From the NCBI GenBank assembly GCA_003219355.1, contig QHOQ01000020.1, positions 1 to 10,314 of the forward strand: a stretch of 10,314 nt of DNA. The letters are read 5' to 3'. Each line of letters begins with the position of its first letter. Position 1 is the first letter of the stretch. Below, one piece after another: positions 1 through 6,877 of the stretch. Source of the stretch: Verrucomicrobiota bacterium (GTDB taxonomy: Bacteria; Verrucomicrobiota; Verrucomicrobiia; Chthoniobacterales; UBA10450). The position numbers were made by a program, and so were the translations under genes. Under the pieces are notes generated by a model. The model was not told where the DNA came from. It saw only the letters and a program-made list of their open reading frames with translations, and made no database searches.

Positions 1-324
1 CAAGTCGCAGGTACACTGTCCGGAGGTGAGCAACAGATGCTGGCGATCAGCCGTGCGCTCATGAGCAAGCCGCGTTGTTTGATGCTGGACGAACCATCCC
101 TCGGGATCGCGCCGATTCTTACAAAAACGATTTTCGAAAAGATCGTCGAGATCAATCAGTCGTTGGGCATCACCATTCTGCTCGTTGAGCAAAACGCGAA
201 CCTCGCGCTGGAAATCTCGCATTACGGTTACGTCCTCGAAACCGGTCGAATTCTCCTGCATGACCGTTCCAGCGCCTTGCGCGCGAACGATCGCGTGAAA
301 AGCGCGTACTTAGGAGGCCGCTGA
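1..324 (+). CDS. livF: ABC transporter ATP-binding protein, LivF-like (3' part)
   Basis: The window opens inside this gene, in frame from base 1. Visible are the ABC signature LSGGEQQM (residues 6-13 of the fragment), the Walker B stretch CLMLDEPSLGIAP and the switch region LLVEQNANLALE. There the usual switch histidine is replaced by Gln, as is normal in LivF. The C-terminus (GYVLETGRI, then SAYLGGR) is the characteristic LivF ending. LivF is one of the two cytoplasmic ATPases that power uptake of branched-chain amino acids (or related amides and amino acids) through LivH/LivM permeases with a periplasmic binding protein. The Walker A half lies before the window, and the partner genes would be expected upstream. 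The last 15 bases overlap the 3' end of the converging DUF4912 gene. The family call is firm; the exact substrate cannot be read from an ATPase. Confidence 0.9.
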   Translation, partial: QVAGTLSGGEQQMLAISRALMSKPRCLMLDEPSLGIAPILTKTIFEKIVEINQSLGITILLVEQNANLALEISHYGYVLETGRILLHDRSSALRANDRVKSAYLGGR

Positions 325-1107
325 GGCCCAACTACTTTCGCCAAATCCACCGCGCGGGCTGGCCGAGCCGGAACTGAGAATCGATTCCGCGCGTCTGCGT
401 AGCGTCTCGTAGTCGGCCTGATTCAGAAACGCCCGCCAAGCGACCGCGGTGTTTAATAACGAAAGGTCCATCGCGCGAAGAATTGTCTGCTCTTCCGGGC
501 TCAGTAACTCGCGCTCTTTCTCATTCAAAGCGCGCTTCTGGAACTGAGAAATAATTTCCGTCAAGGCGGCGCCATTCGACACCCGAAATAAATCAAGGAG
601 CTGTTGAAAACTGAGATGAAGTGGGATCGTAGCAACATCGATATCTATATCGGTCGCCACGTTGTCAGGCGGCATCGTTACTTCGTCGGAGACCGCGACC
701 GAATTCCAAACGTCTTCAGGCTGATAATATCCGATCTCAACACGATAAACGCCGCGCGGCTGTGAAACCGGCAGGTAGGAATTCCCAGCCATCGGTTCGA
801 CCGCAGCGCTCGTCTCCTGTGCCCCGTCAACCGTGTAAACGCGCAAGTGGACTTGCCGGTCCACGGGCATCGCTTGAGCGAAGATGGTTGACCAATCGAT
901 GCTCCAATAGGTGAAGATGGTCTGTGGATCGCGGGCGATGGCGAATAAAATCGGCGCGGCAAAAGCTCGCGGGAGCTCGACCATATCACCCAAATCGTCG
1001 TCCTCTCTTTTGGCCACCTTTGTCGGGCGTATGACCGGTCCATTGGAAATGCGGAAGCCATCCGTCATAGATTTGCTCTTACTTGGTTTGCGACTCTTGA
1101 TAGCCAT
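310..1107 (-). CDS. DUF4912 domain-containing protein
   Basis: This 265-residue protein is probably cytoplasmic. An upstream in-frame start at 1176 exists, but I choose the ATG at 1107: it begins a lysine- and serine-rich leader (MAIKSRKPSKSKS) and has an AGGAGAG ribosome site 9 bases upstream. The DUF4912 signature is visible at residues 44-68: ELPRAF, then ARDPQTIFTYW, matching the family pattern of an LP-x-x-[YF] motif followed by an RDP...W strand. A second conserved part, at 109-151, includes RGVYRVEIGYY and SDEVTMPP. The C-terminal third is mostly helical and charged, ending in a low-complexity Ser/Gly tail. The family is often found near glycogen or carbohydrate genes, but no such neighbours are seen here and its molecular role is not established. 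The gene converges on livF with a 15-base overlap and is divergent from the lipid kinase gene. Confidence 0.8.
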   Translation of the reverse strand: MAIKSRKPSKSKSMTDGFRISNGPVIRPTKVAKREDDDLGDMVELPRAFAAPILFAIARDPQTIFTYWSIDWSTIFAQAMPVDRQVHLRVYTVDGAQETSAAVEPMAGNSYLPVSQPRGVYRVEIGYYQPEDVWNSVAVSDEVTMPPDNVATDIDIDVATIPLHLSFQQLLDLFRVSNGAALTEIISQFQKRALNEKERELLSPEEQTILRAMDLSLLNTAVAWRAFLNQADYETLRRRAESILSSGSASPRGGFGESSWASAAS

Positions 1108-1192
1108 GTGGGGATTCTCTCCTAGTTTGATCCAAATTAGCGAAAGCGAAAACTGAAACTCGCGCTTAGGGAGCAAGTTTGATTATCGTAGC
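1108..1192. promoter_or_regulatory. Divergent intergenic region between DUF4912 gene and lipid kinase operon
   Basis: This 85-bp gap separates two divergent starts, so it must hold the promoter of the DUF4912 gene and probably that of the lipid kinase-rfaE2-purN operon. The only clear element is the minus-strand ribosome site AGGAGAG (about 1117-1123). On the plus strand TTAGGGAG (1166-1173) is purine-rich but about 20 bases from the GTG start, which is too far for a good ribosome site. I find no convincing -35/-10 pair on either strand. Confidence 0.4.
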
Positions 1193-2083
1193 GTGAAACC
1201 ATATATCATTTTTAATCCGATCGCGGGGTCGATTGTTAATCGAAGCCGTCTTCTAAAACAGCTTCGCCGACTCAATCCGAGGAAACTGCGTCTAACGCAA
1301 CGTGCAGGCGAGGCAGAAACTTACGCGCGCGACGCGATTCGTGCCAGATGTGATTACGTTATTGCGGCGGGCGGCGATGGGACGTTGAATGAGGTCATTA
1401 ATGGAATTGCGACGCCCCATCGCACGCGAGGGGTTTGCGTGGGCCTTGTGCCACTCGGCACGGCAAATGATTTTGCGCGATCAATTGGATTGCCTGCAAG
1501 CGTCGAGGAGAACATCGATATCCTGCGCGCCAAACAAACAGATCCGATTGATCTCGTCCGCGTGACGAGTGACCGCACGCGTTACTTCGTGAACGTGTCT
1601 GCCGGGGGCTTCAGCGGTCTCGTCGATGAGAAATTGACGCCCGAAATTAAATCCACCTGGGGGCCGCTCGCTTATCTGCGCAGCGCTGCGGCAGCTCTGC
1701 CGGAATTGCACGCATACCAGACGAGCATCGTTTTCGATGATGTGGAGAGATTAATGATCGAGCTTTACAACGTCGTCGTTGCGAACGGGCAATTTGTTGC
1801 CGGCGGATTGCCAATCGCCCGTCAGGCCGATCTTCGCGACGGATTACTCGATGTTGTACTCGTCCCCAAACGTCCACCAGCGAAAATGGTGTTGCTGGCC
1901 GCTGAAATGCTCTTGGGCAATCATCTCTCCAGTAATGCGGTTATTTTTCGACGCGCAAAAAAGATCTCGGTGCGTTCGCAGCCCGGAATGTGGTTCAATG
2001 TCGATGGTGAACTGGTCGGAAATGAGCCGGCCATTTTTCAAATCGTTCCCCGCGGATTAGAATTTGTGATCAGCAAACGATGA
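1193..2083 (+). CDS. YegS/BmrU-type lipid kinase (diacylglycerol kinase catalytic domain)
   Basis: This 296-residue protein is an ATP-dependent lipid kinase of the DAGK catalytic family, which phosphorylates diacylglycerol or a related membrane lipid at the inner face of the membrane. The N-terminal nucleotide-binding domain shows NPIAGS (8-13), the glycine-rich GGDGTLNEVINGI (60-72) and PLGTANDFA (87-95), all diagnostic. Then come FVNVSAGGFSG (132-142) and, near the C-terminus, the conserved DGE (271-273). Length fits the family (about 290-310). The start is GTG at 1193; no other in-frame start lies between it and the beginning of the conserved region. It heads an operon: its stop overlaps the start of rfaE2 by 4 bases. 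Substrate (diacylglycerol, phosphatidylglycerol, sphingoid base or undecaprenol) cannot be told from the sequence. Confidence 0.88.
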   Translation: MKPYIIFNPIAGSIVNRSRLLKQLRRLNPRKLRLTQRAGEAETYARDAIRARCDYVIAAGGDGTLNEVINGIATPHRTRGVCVGLVPLGTANDFARSIGLPASVEENIDILRAKQTDPIDLVRVTSDRTRYFVNVSAGGFSGLVDEKLTPEIKSTWGPLAYLRSAAAALPELHAYQTSIVFDDVERLMIELYNVVVANGQFVAGGLPIARQADLRDGLLDVVLVPKRPPAKMVLLAAEMLLGNHLSSNAVIFRRAKKISVRSQPGMWFNVDGELVGNEPAIFQIVPRGLEFVISKR

Positions 2084-2565
2084 ACGTCAAGATCATCGAT
2101 ATCGATCAATTGGCGGAGCGGGCAAGAGAGTTGCGCGGGGCTAGGAAAAGACTGGTCGCCACGAACGGATGTTTTGATTTGCTGCATGTGGGTCATGTGC
2201 GCTATTTGCAAGCCGCGCGTGCGCTGGGTGACGCTTTGGCAATCGGCTTGAATGGCGATCAATCTGTCCGAGAACTGAAAGGGGCGGGGCGTCCGGTGAA
2301 CAACGAAAGCGACCGCGCGGAAGTGCTCGCTGCCCTCGAGTGCGTCGATTTCATCACGATTTTTCCCGAAATGCGGGCGACCCGATTCATCGAAGCGACG
2401 AGACCAGCGATTTATGCCAAGGGCGGTGATTATACTTCGGAAACACTGGATGTTGAAGAACAGGCCGTAATGCGAGAAATCGGAGGGGACGTTCGCATCC
2501 TGCCATTCGTGCATGGACATTCGACCTCCGATTTGCTGGAAAAACTGCGAAAGATCATTAAATGA
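2080..2565 (+). CDS. rfaE2: D-glycero-beta-D-manno-heptose 1-phosphate adenylyltransferase (stand-alone)
   Basis: This nucleotidyltransferase of 161 residues corresponds to the C-terminal half of E. coli HldE. It transfers AMP from ATP to heptose 1-phosphate to give ADP-heptose, the precursor of the LPS inner core. The cytidylyltransferase-like signature is complete: TNGCFDLLHVGH (28-39, with the catalytic HxGH at 36-39), LKGAGRP (66-72), a DRAEVLAAL stretch (78-86), KGGDY (114-118) and HGHSTSDLL (145-153). There is no ribokinase-like kinase domain before it, so the kinase step must be encoded elsewhere. The ATG overlaps the lipid kinase stop as ATGA, and its own stop overlaps purN the same way, which suggests translational coupling. 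FAD synthetase or glycerol-3-phosphate cytidylyltransferase are less likely given the KGGDY and STS motifs. Confidence 0.9.
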   Translation: MNVKIIDIDQLAERARELRGARKRLVATNGCFDLLHVGHVRYLQAARALGDALAIGLNGDQSVRELKGAGRPVNNESDRAEVLAALECVDFITIFPEMRATRFIEATRPAIYAKGGDYTSETLDVEEQAVMREIGGDVRILPFVHGHSTSDLLEKLRKIIK

Positions 2566-3149
2566 AAGAGGTTCCGCTCGGCATCCTCGGATCAGGTAAG
2601 GGGACGAACTGCCGCGCGATCCTTGAGAGCATTAGGAGCGGCCTCGTCGCAGCCGAGGTCCGTGTCGTAATCTCAGATGTATTCGACGCGCCGATCCTCG
2701 ACATCGCGAGGGAATTTTCGATTCCCAACGCCTATTTGCCGCCTGGCAGGTTCCGCACTCGATTGGAACCGCAAGCTGAGGGCGACCTTGTGCGAATGCT
2801 TCGTGACACCGGTGTCGAACTTGTGATTCTCGCTGGGTTCATGCGCGTTCTGAAATCGCCGATGCTGGATGCGTTTCCCCGTCGGATTGTAAATATTCAT
2901 CCATCGCTACTGCCGAAATTTCCCGGGCTCGAAGCATGGAAACAAGCGCTCGTCGCTGGTGAAAAAGTGACCGGTTGTACCGTCCACTACGTTGATGAAA
3001 AAATCGATCATGGAGATGTCATCGCGCAGCGCGAAGTGCCAATTCTGCCCAACGACACGCCAGAAAACCTCCATGCGCGAATTCAGATTGCTGAGCACGA
3101 GTTATACCCTGCAGCGATTAATGAGGTCTGCCGCAAATTACTTGACTAG
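2562..3149 (+). CDS. purN: Phosphoribosylglycinamide formyltransferase (PurN)
   Basis: This 195-residue enzyme of de novo purine synthesis transfers a formyl group from 10-formyltetrahydrofolate to glycinamide ribonucleotide in the cytoplasm. The N-terminal phosphate-binding loop reads GSGKGTNCRAI (10-20), a lineage variant of the usual GSGSN loop. The folate and catalytic region is intact: LAGFMRVL (90-97), VNIHPSLLPKFPG (110-122), TVHYVDEKIDHGDVI (140-154). The three residues equivalent to E. coli Asn106, His108 and Asp144 are Asn111, His113 and Asp149. Length is slightly under the usual 200-215. The start ATG overlaps the rfaE2 stop (ATGA), so it is the third gene of the plus-strand operon. 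Its TAG stop is immediately followed by the stop codon of the converging gpsA, leaving no room for a terminator between them. Confidence 0.93.
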   Translation: MKEVPLGILGSGKGTNCRAILESIRSGLVAAEVRVVISDVFDAPILDIAREFSIPNAYLPPGRFRTRLEPQAEGDLVRMLRDTGVELVILAGFMRVLKSPMLDAFPRRIVNIHPSLLPKFPGLEAWKQALVAGEKVTGCTVHYVDEKIDHGDVIAQREVPILPNDTPENLHARIQIAEHELYPAAINEVCRKLLD

Positions 3150-4151
3150 TTAGACTTGCTCCGCTTTCTGATCACGCTCGAGTAATTCCTGCATCGCCTG
3201 AACTGGCAATTTTCCCTCGTAGAGTAGACCGTCGACCTGATCGATAATCGGCGTCTCAATGTTGAGTCTGCGCGCGCATTCGTGAGCGCTTTTTGTCGTT
3301 GGAATTCCTTCGGCCACCATTTGCATTGATGAAGTGATTTGCTTCACCGTTTGCCCGCGACCGAGTCGTTCGCCAACGCGCCGATTCCGGCTGTGCTTGC
3401 TAAAACAGGTTGCGATCAAATCGCCCACTCCGCTCAGTCCATAGAAGGTTTTGAAGTTTCCGCCCATCGCCGTTCCGAGCCGAATCATCTCGGCGAGTGA
3501 GCGCGTGACCAGCGCCGCCTTCGTATTATCACCTAAACCAAGCCCATCACTCGCCCCAGCCGCTATCGCAAAGACATTTTTCAACGCCCCGCCCAGCTCA
3601 ACGCTGGTGACGTCGTCACTGGTGTAAATGCGAAAACGCGAACTCCCAAGAAAACCTTGCAGATCTGTGGCGCATTTAGGGTTTCGACAGGCTATCACTG
3701 TCGCAGTAGGCAGGCCGCGAACTACTTCAGCTGCAAGGTTTGGTCCCGACAAAACCGCGAGCTCATGCCGCGGGAAAATGTCACTCAGGATCTGGCTCAT
3801 CCGCATCCCGGTGCCGTGCTCAATTCCTTTCGTACAACTGAGCAAGACGGTGCGCCCATCGCGGATTACTCCTCGCAAACGCTTGGCAATTCCGCGCAGG
3901 GCGGTAGATGGCGTAATAAAAACGATCAGACCTGCGCCAGCGCAGTCGCGCAGCTCGGAGGTGATGCGGACCGACTCGGGTAGCCTGAGTCCCGGCATGT
4001 AATCGCTGTTCTCGCGTGTTTTTTGAATCCTCTCGGCTCTTGCGGCATTGTTGCCCCAAAGAGAAATTTGCCGCCCGTCTTTCCCCCACAGCCAAGCCAA
4101 AGCTGTCCCCCAACTGCCTGCTCCTATAATTGCTGTCTTGTCGATCTTCAC
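3150..4151 (-). CDS. gpsA: Glycerol-3-phosphate dehydrogenase [NAD(P)+]
   Basis: GpsA reduces dihydroxyacetone phosphate to sn-glycerol 3-phosphate, the backbone for phospholipids. I choose the GTG at 4151 (333 residues) over the longer frame to 4235. It gives the family's length, begins just before the Rossmann strand (KIDKTAIIGAGSWGTALAW, 2-20) and overlaps the plsY stop as GTGA. Conserved elements are the NAD loop GAGSWG (10-15), CTKGI (106-110), SGPN (135-138), the catalytic lysine in GALKN (Lys191), GLGLGDNTKAAL (203-214), GVGDL (241-245) and SRN (254-256, Arg255 for phosphate binding). It is the second gene of the plsY-gpsA pair and makes the acceptor that PlsY acylates. The two stops of gpsA and purN touch. 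No lesion is seen. Confidence 0.94.
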   Translation of the reverse strand: MKIDKTAIIGAGSWGTALAWLWGKDGRQISLWGNNAARAERIQKTRENSDYMPGLRLPESVRITSELRDCAGAGLIVFITPSTALRGIAKRLRGVIRDGRTVLLSCTKGIEHGTGMRMSQILSDIFPRHELAVLSGPNLAAEVVRGLPTATVIACRNPKCATDLQGFLGSSRFRIYTSDDVTSVELGGALKNVFAIAAGASDGLGLGDNTKAALVTRSLAEMIRLGTAMGGNFKTFYGLSGVGDLIATCFSKHSRNRRVGERLGRGQTVKQITSSMQMVAEGIPTTKSAHECARRLNIETPIIDQVDGLLYEGKLPVQAMQELLERDQKAEQV

Positions 4152-4774
4152 TTCCGCTTGAACCGCGGTTCGGTACCTCGCACCAACCGGGAAAGATTCG
4201 AGCGATGCCGGAAAATTACAAGCGCGGCTAAGCAAATGGACAAGTACAGAAGGGCCGCTACGCCCACTTCTTTTAGAGGCATCAGGATCAAAATGCCGAT
4301 CGGCACTGCCACTGCGGCGGTAATCGAGGCCACTGAAACGTAGCGTGTCGTTTCGAACGTAATGACCCAGACCACGGCCCCGACTAGGGCCACAAAAGGC
4401 ACCAGCCCAAAAAGCGCCCCCATCGAAGTCGCGACCCCTTTGCCTCCTTTAAAGCTCAACCACACCGGAAAAGAGTGCCCGATTACGCAGGAAATAGCTG
4501 CGATGATTCCGAACAGCTCAGTCGGAACTGACAACGGTTGCGCGCGTTTTTCAATCAGAATCGACATACTAACTGCCATCAAGCCCTTTAGGAAGTCCAT
4601 GATGAAAACCGGATAGCCGTAACGCTTTCCGAGAACCCGCGTTACATTCGTCGCGCCAATGTTGCCGCTTCCAGCGTGGCGAATGTCAACCCCTGCGACG
4701 AGGCCGGCGAGATAGCCGACGGGGATCGAACCGAGTAAGTAGCCAACAAGCGCGACAGCAGCAAAAATAAGCAT
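4148..4774 (-). CDS. plsY: Acyl-phosphate:glycerol-3-phosphate acyltransferase (PlsY)
   Basis: This integral inner-membrane enzyme of 208 residues transfers an acyl chain from acyl phosphate to glycerol 3-phosphate, making lysophosphatidic acid. Hydrophobic segments fall at about 3-27, 52-74, 86-106, 120-140, 146-165 and 168-190. The PlsY motifs are present: GSIPVGYL (15-22), the glycine-rich GSGNIGATN (35-43) that binds glycerol 3-phosphate, and GHSFPVWLSFKGGKGVAT (99-116). The C-terminus is basic. It starts 15 bases after mnmG with no visible Shine-Dalgarno, so translation is probably coupled to mnmG. Its TGA overlaps the GTG of gpsA, placing two consecutive steps of lipid synthesis in one coupled unit. 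The acyl-phosphate donor would come from PlsX, which is not in the window. Confidence 0.93.
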   Translation of the reverse strand: MLIFAAVALVGYLLGSIPVGYLAGLVAGVDIRHAGSGNIGATNVTRVLGKRYGYPVFIMDFLKGLMAVSMSILIEKRAQPLSVPTELFGIIAAISCVIGHSFPVWLSFKGGKGVATSMGALFGLVPFVALVGAVVWVITFETTRYVSVASITAAVAVPIGILILMPLKEVGVAALLYLSICLAALVIFRHRSNLSRLVRGTEPRFKRK

Positions 4775-4789
4775 TGCTAAGCGTTGGAA

Positions 4790-6715
4790 CTAATCTGCCC
4801 TTTGATCGCTATGATCCTTCCTACCAAAAATCGTAACATCAGCAGCCCAAGACTTACATGGTAAGTTGTTCTTGGTAAGCCAGATAGATATTATTGTGAT
4901 GTCGACCGGGGTTATGCCGCTAATCCGGGCCGCCTGACCCAGTGAACCAGGTCGAACAGCTGTTAGCTTCTGTCGGGTTTCGGACCGTAAGCCGACTATT
5001 TTCCCATAGTCCAGTCCATCGGGTATGGCCTGCAAGTTTAGGTTGGCTACCTTTCGATTCTGCTCGGCCTGTCGACTGACATATCCTTCATACTTCATAT
5101 CCGTCGCAACCGTTTCCCAAATTTCGACTGGCGCCAAGGTCCGGATTTTCTCTGGTAAATCTGGAACGCCAAAACCCGGCCGCTTCAGCAATTGGCACAG
5201 GGGGATACCCCCGAGTTTCTTATTGATTGCCAGTTGTCGAACACAGCCGAGAAGCTCCAGTTTCTGCTGAAAGTGAGCCCAGCGTTCCTCTGAGATGAGG
5301 CCTGCGTCAAATGCCCGTTTGGTCAATCTTTGATCTGCGTTGTCGTGCCGAAGAAACAAGCGATCCTCCGCCCGACTTGTGAACATGCGGTATGGTTCTT
5401 CAGTGCCCTTTGTGACTAAATCATCGACAAGAACTCCGATATACGCTTCGTTTCTGTCCAAAACGATCGGTGAGCAATCCTGTAATTTTAGCGCCGCGTT
5501 TGTCCCGGCGATCAGGCCTTGTGCCGCCGCCTCTTCGTAGCCTGAGGTGCCATTAACCTGTCCAGCAAAATAGAGCCCGTTAATCAACTTCGTTTCCAAG
5601 GTCGGAAAAAGCTGAGTAGGAGGAAAAAAGTCGTATTCCACTGCGTAACCCGGCCGCATGATTTCAGCGCGCTGCAAGCCCGGAATCGAATGCAAAAACT
5701 CCAGCTGCACATCGTATGGCAGGCTTGTGGAAATCCCGTTTACATAATATTCCTCGGTATGTCGGCCTTCCGGCTCTAAAAAGAGTTGGTGAGTTACTTT
5801 GTCCGCAAACTTAACAACCTTGTCCTCGATTGATGGACAGTACCGTGGCCCGGTTCCTTTTATTTGGCCTGAATAGAGGGGTGATCGGTGGAGATTGGCC
5901 CTGATAATATCGTGGGTCCGCTGAGTAGTGCGTGTAATCCAGCATGGCATTTGTTCCACGTGGAACTCTCCTCGGCCATTAAAATTGAGGGTGAAAACCT
6001 CGTTCCTGCATTTCTCTCCGCCGTCGTAAAACGCGAACCGCGGGGGCGGTTCGTCTCCGAATTGGACTTGGCACTGCGAGAAGTCGATCGAGCGACCATT
6101 GAGCCGGCACGGTGTGCCGGTCTTGAATCGCCCTACTGTAAGACCCAGTTGTCGAAGATCTTCGCTTAATGTCGAGCTGGCATCGGCCATACGTCCACCC
6201 GCCTTAGTGTTCCCGCCTATGTGCAAAAGGCCACGCAAAAAAGTGCCAGATGTAATCACGATACTGCGCGCCATAATCCTTACTCCAAGATCTGTCGCAA
6301 CGCCGCGTACTGTCCGATTGTCGACAAGAACGCTCGAAACTGTAGCTTGTTTCAAGTCTAAGTTATCGGTGCTTTCAAGGATGGCTTTCATCCGAAATTG
6401 ATAGGCTTTTTTGTCGCACTGGACACGCGGTGCTCGTACTGAAGGTCCCTTTGCCCGGTTAAGCATCCGAAACTGAATCCCAGTCGCGTCCGTGTTTATC
6501 CCGATTACACCGCCCATGGCGTCGATTTCGCGAACAATGTGACCTTTCCCCAAGCCACCAACTGCTGGATTGCACGACATTTGCCCGATCGTATCCAGAT
6601 TCTGCGTCAACATCAAAACCCGGCAGCCAATGCGGGCAGCTGCCAAAGCTGCTTCGATTCCGGCATGGCCGCTACCCACAACCACGACATCGTATTCTTT
6701 AGGAAGCTTAAACAT
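4790..6715 (-). CDS. mnmG: tRNA uridine-5-carboxymethylaminomethyl modification enzyme MnmG (GidA)
   Basis: MnmG is the FAD-dependent partner of MnmE; together they build the (carboxymethyl)aminomethyl group on wobble uridine 34 of certain tRNAs. I choose the ATG at 6715 (641 residues, MFKLPKEYDVVVVGSGHAG) rather than a TTG at 6778, because it places the FAD-binding GSGHAG at residues 14-19 as in the family. GQMSCNPAVGGLGKGH (44-59) carries Cys48, and GPRYCPSIEDK contains Cys293; these match E. coli Cys47 and Cys277. GYEEAAAQG, EPYRMFTSRAEDRL and GQAARISGITP are also conserved. Compared with E. coli there is an insertion at about 230-255 (ending FHVEQ) and a C-terminal tail of about 20 residues past the usual end. 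The DNA for FHVEQ forms the parS-like palindrome. mnmG commonly sits near oriC and parAB, though rsmG, parA and parB are not in this window. Confidence 0.95.
   Translation of the reverse strand: MFKLPKEYDVVVVGSGHAGIEAALAAARIGCRVLMLTQNLDTIGQMSCNPAVGGLGKGHIVREIDAMGGVIGINTDATGIQFRMLNRAKGPSVRAPRVQCDKKAYQFRMKAILESTDNLDLKQATVSSVLVDNRTVRGVATDLGVRIMARSIVITSGTFLRGLLHIGGNTKAGGRMADASSTLSEDLRQLGLTVGRFKTGTPCRLNGRSIDFSQCQVQFGDEPPPRFAFYDGGEKCRNEVFTLNFNGRGEFHVEQMPCWITRTTQRTHDIIRANLHRSPLYSGQIKGTGPRYCPSIEDKVVKFADKVTHQLFLEPEGRHTEEYYVNGISTSLPYDVQLEFLHSIPGLQRAEIMRPGYAVEYDFFPPTQLFPTLETKLINGLYFAGQVNGTSGYEEAAAQGLIAGTNAALKLQDCSPIVLDRNEAYIGVLVDDLVTKGTEEPYRMFTSRAEDRLFLRHDNADQRLTKRAFDAGLISEERWAHFQQKLELLGCVRQLAINKKLGGIPLCQLLKRPGFGVPDLPEKIRTLAPVEIWETVATDMKYEGYVSRQAEQNRKVANLNLQAIPDGLDYGKIVGLRSETRQKLTAVRPGSLGQAARISGITPVDITIISIWLTKNNLPCKSWAADVTIFGRKDHSDQRAD
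5953..5966. other. Putative parS centromere (ParB-binding) site inside mnmG
   Basis: Bases 5953-5966 are the perfect palindrome GTTCCACGTGGAAC. With one flanking base on each side (TGTTCCACGTGGAACT) it matches 15 of 16 positions of the chromosomal parS form TGTTCCACGTGGAACA known from Pseudomonas, which is a close variant of the B. subtilis TGTTTCACGTGAAACA. parS is the loading site for the CTP-dependent clamp ParB in chromosome segregation, and it often lies inside coding genes near the origin. On the minus strand it encodes part of the MnmG insertion EFHVEQ. A specific 14-mer is expected by chance far less than once per 10 kb. I saw no second copy in the window. The sequence match is direct; the function is inferred. 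Confidence 0.72.
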
Positions 6716-6877
6716 TGCGAAAAGGCGCCAGATCACCGGAGCCAGGCTCTTGGCTCTCGCAGCTAATTGCCATTGCAATGATTTTCATCGAAGTCCGTGG
6801 CGGAGCTTAATTCGGCGGCGACAGACGCTCGGGAGATTTGGTTATTTGCATAACTAGTTCATTTTATTGATATTATA
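6716..6877 (-). promoter_or_regulatory. Possible promoter and 5' leader of the mnmG-plsY-gpsA operon
   Basis: The 138-bp gap before mnmG and the extreme 3' end of the membrane-protein gene may carry the operon promoter. A perfect TATAAT lies on the minus strand at 6877-6872 in an AT-rich pocket unlike its surroundings. Hexamers at suitable upstream distance (for example TTCGAT at 6899-6894) match TTGACA poorly. If used, it would give a leader of about 150 bases. There is no Shine-Dalgarno directly before the mnmG ATG. A TATAAT alone is expected a few times per 10 kb by chance, so this is weak. Confidence 0.28.

Noticed and set aside
6716..6778. N-terminal extension of MnmG to a TTG start
   Set aside because: The 21 extra residues are unlike any MnmG N-terminus, and the ATG at 6715 places the FAD loop at the usual position.
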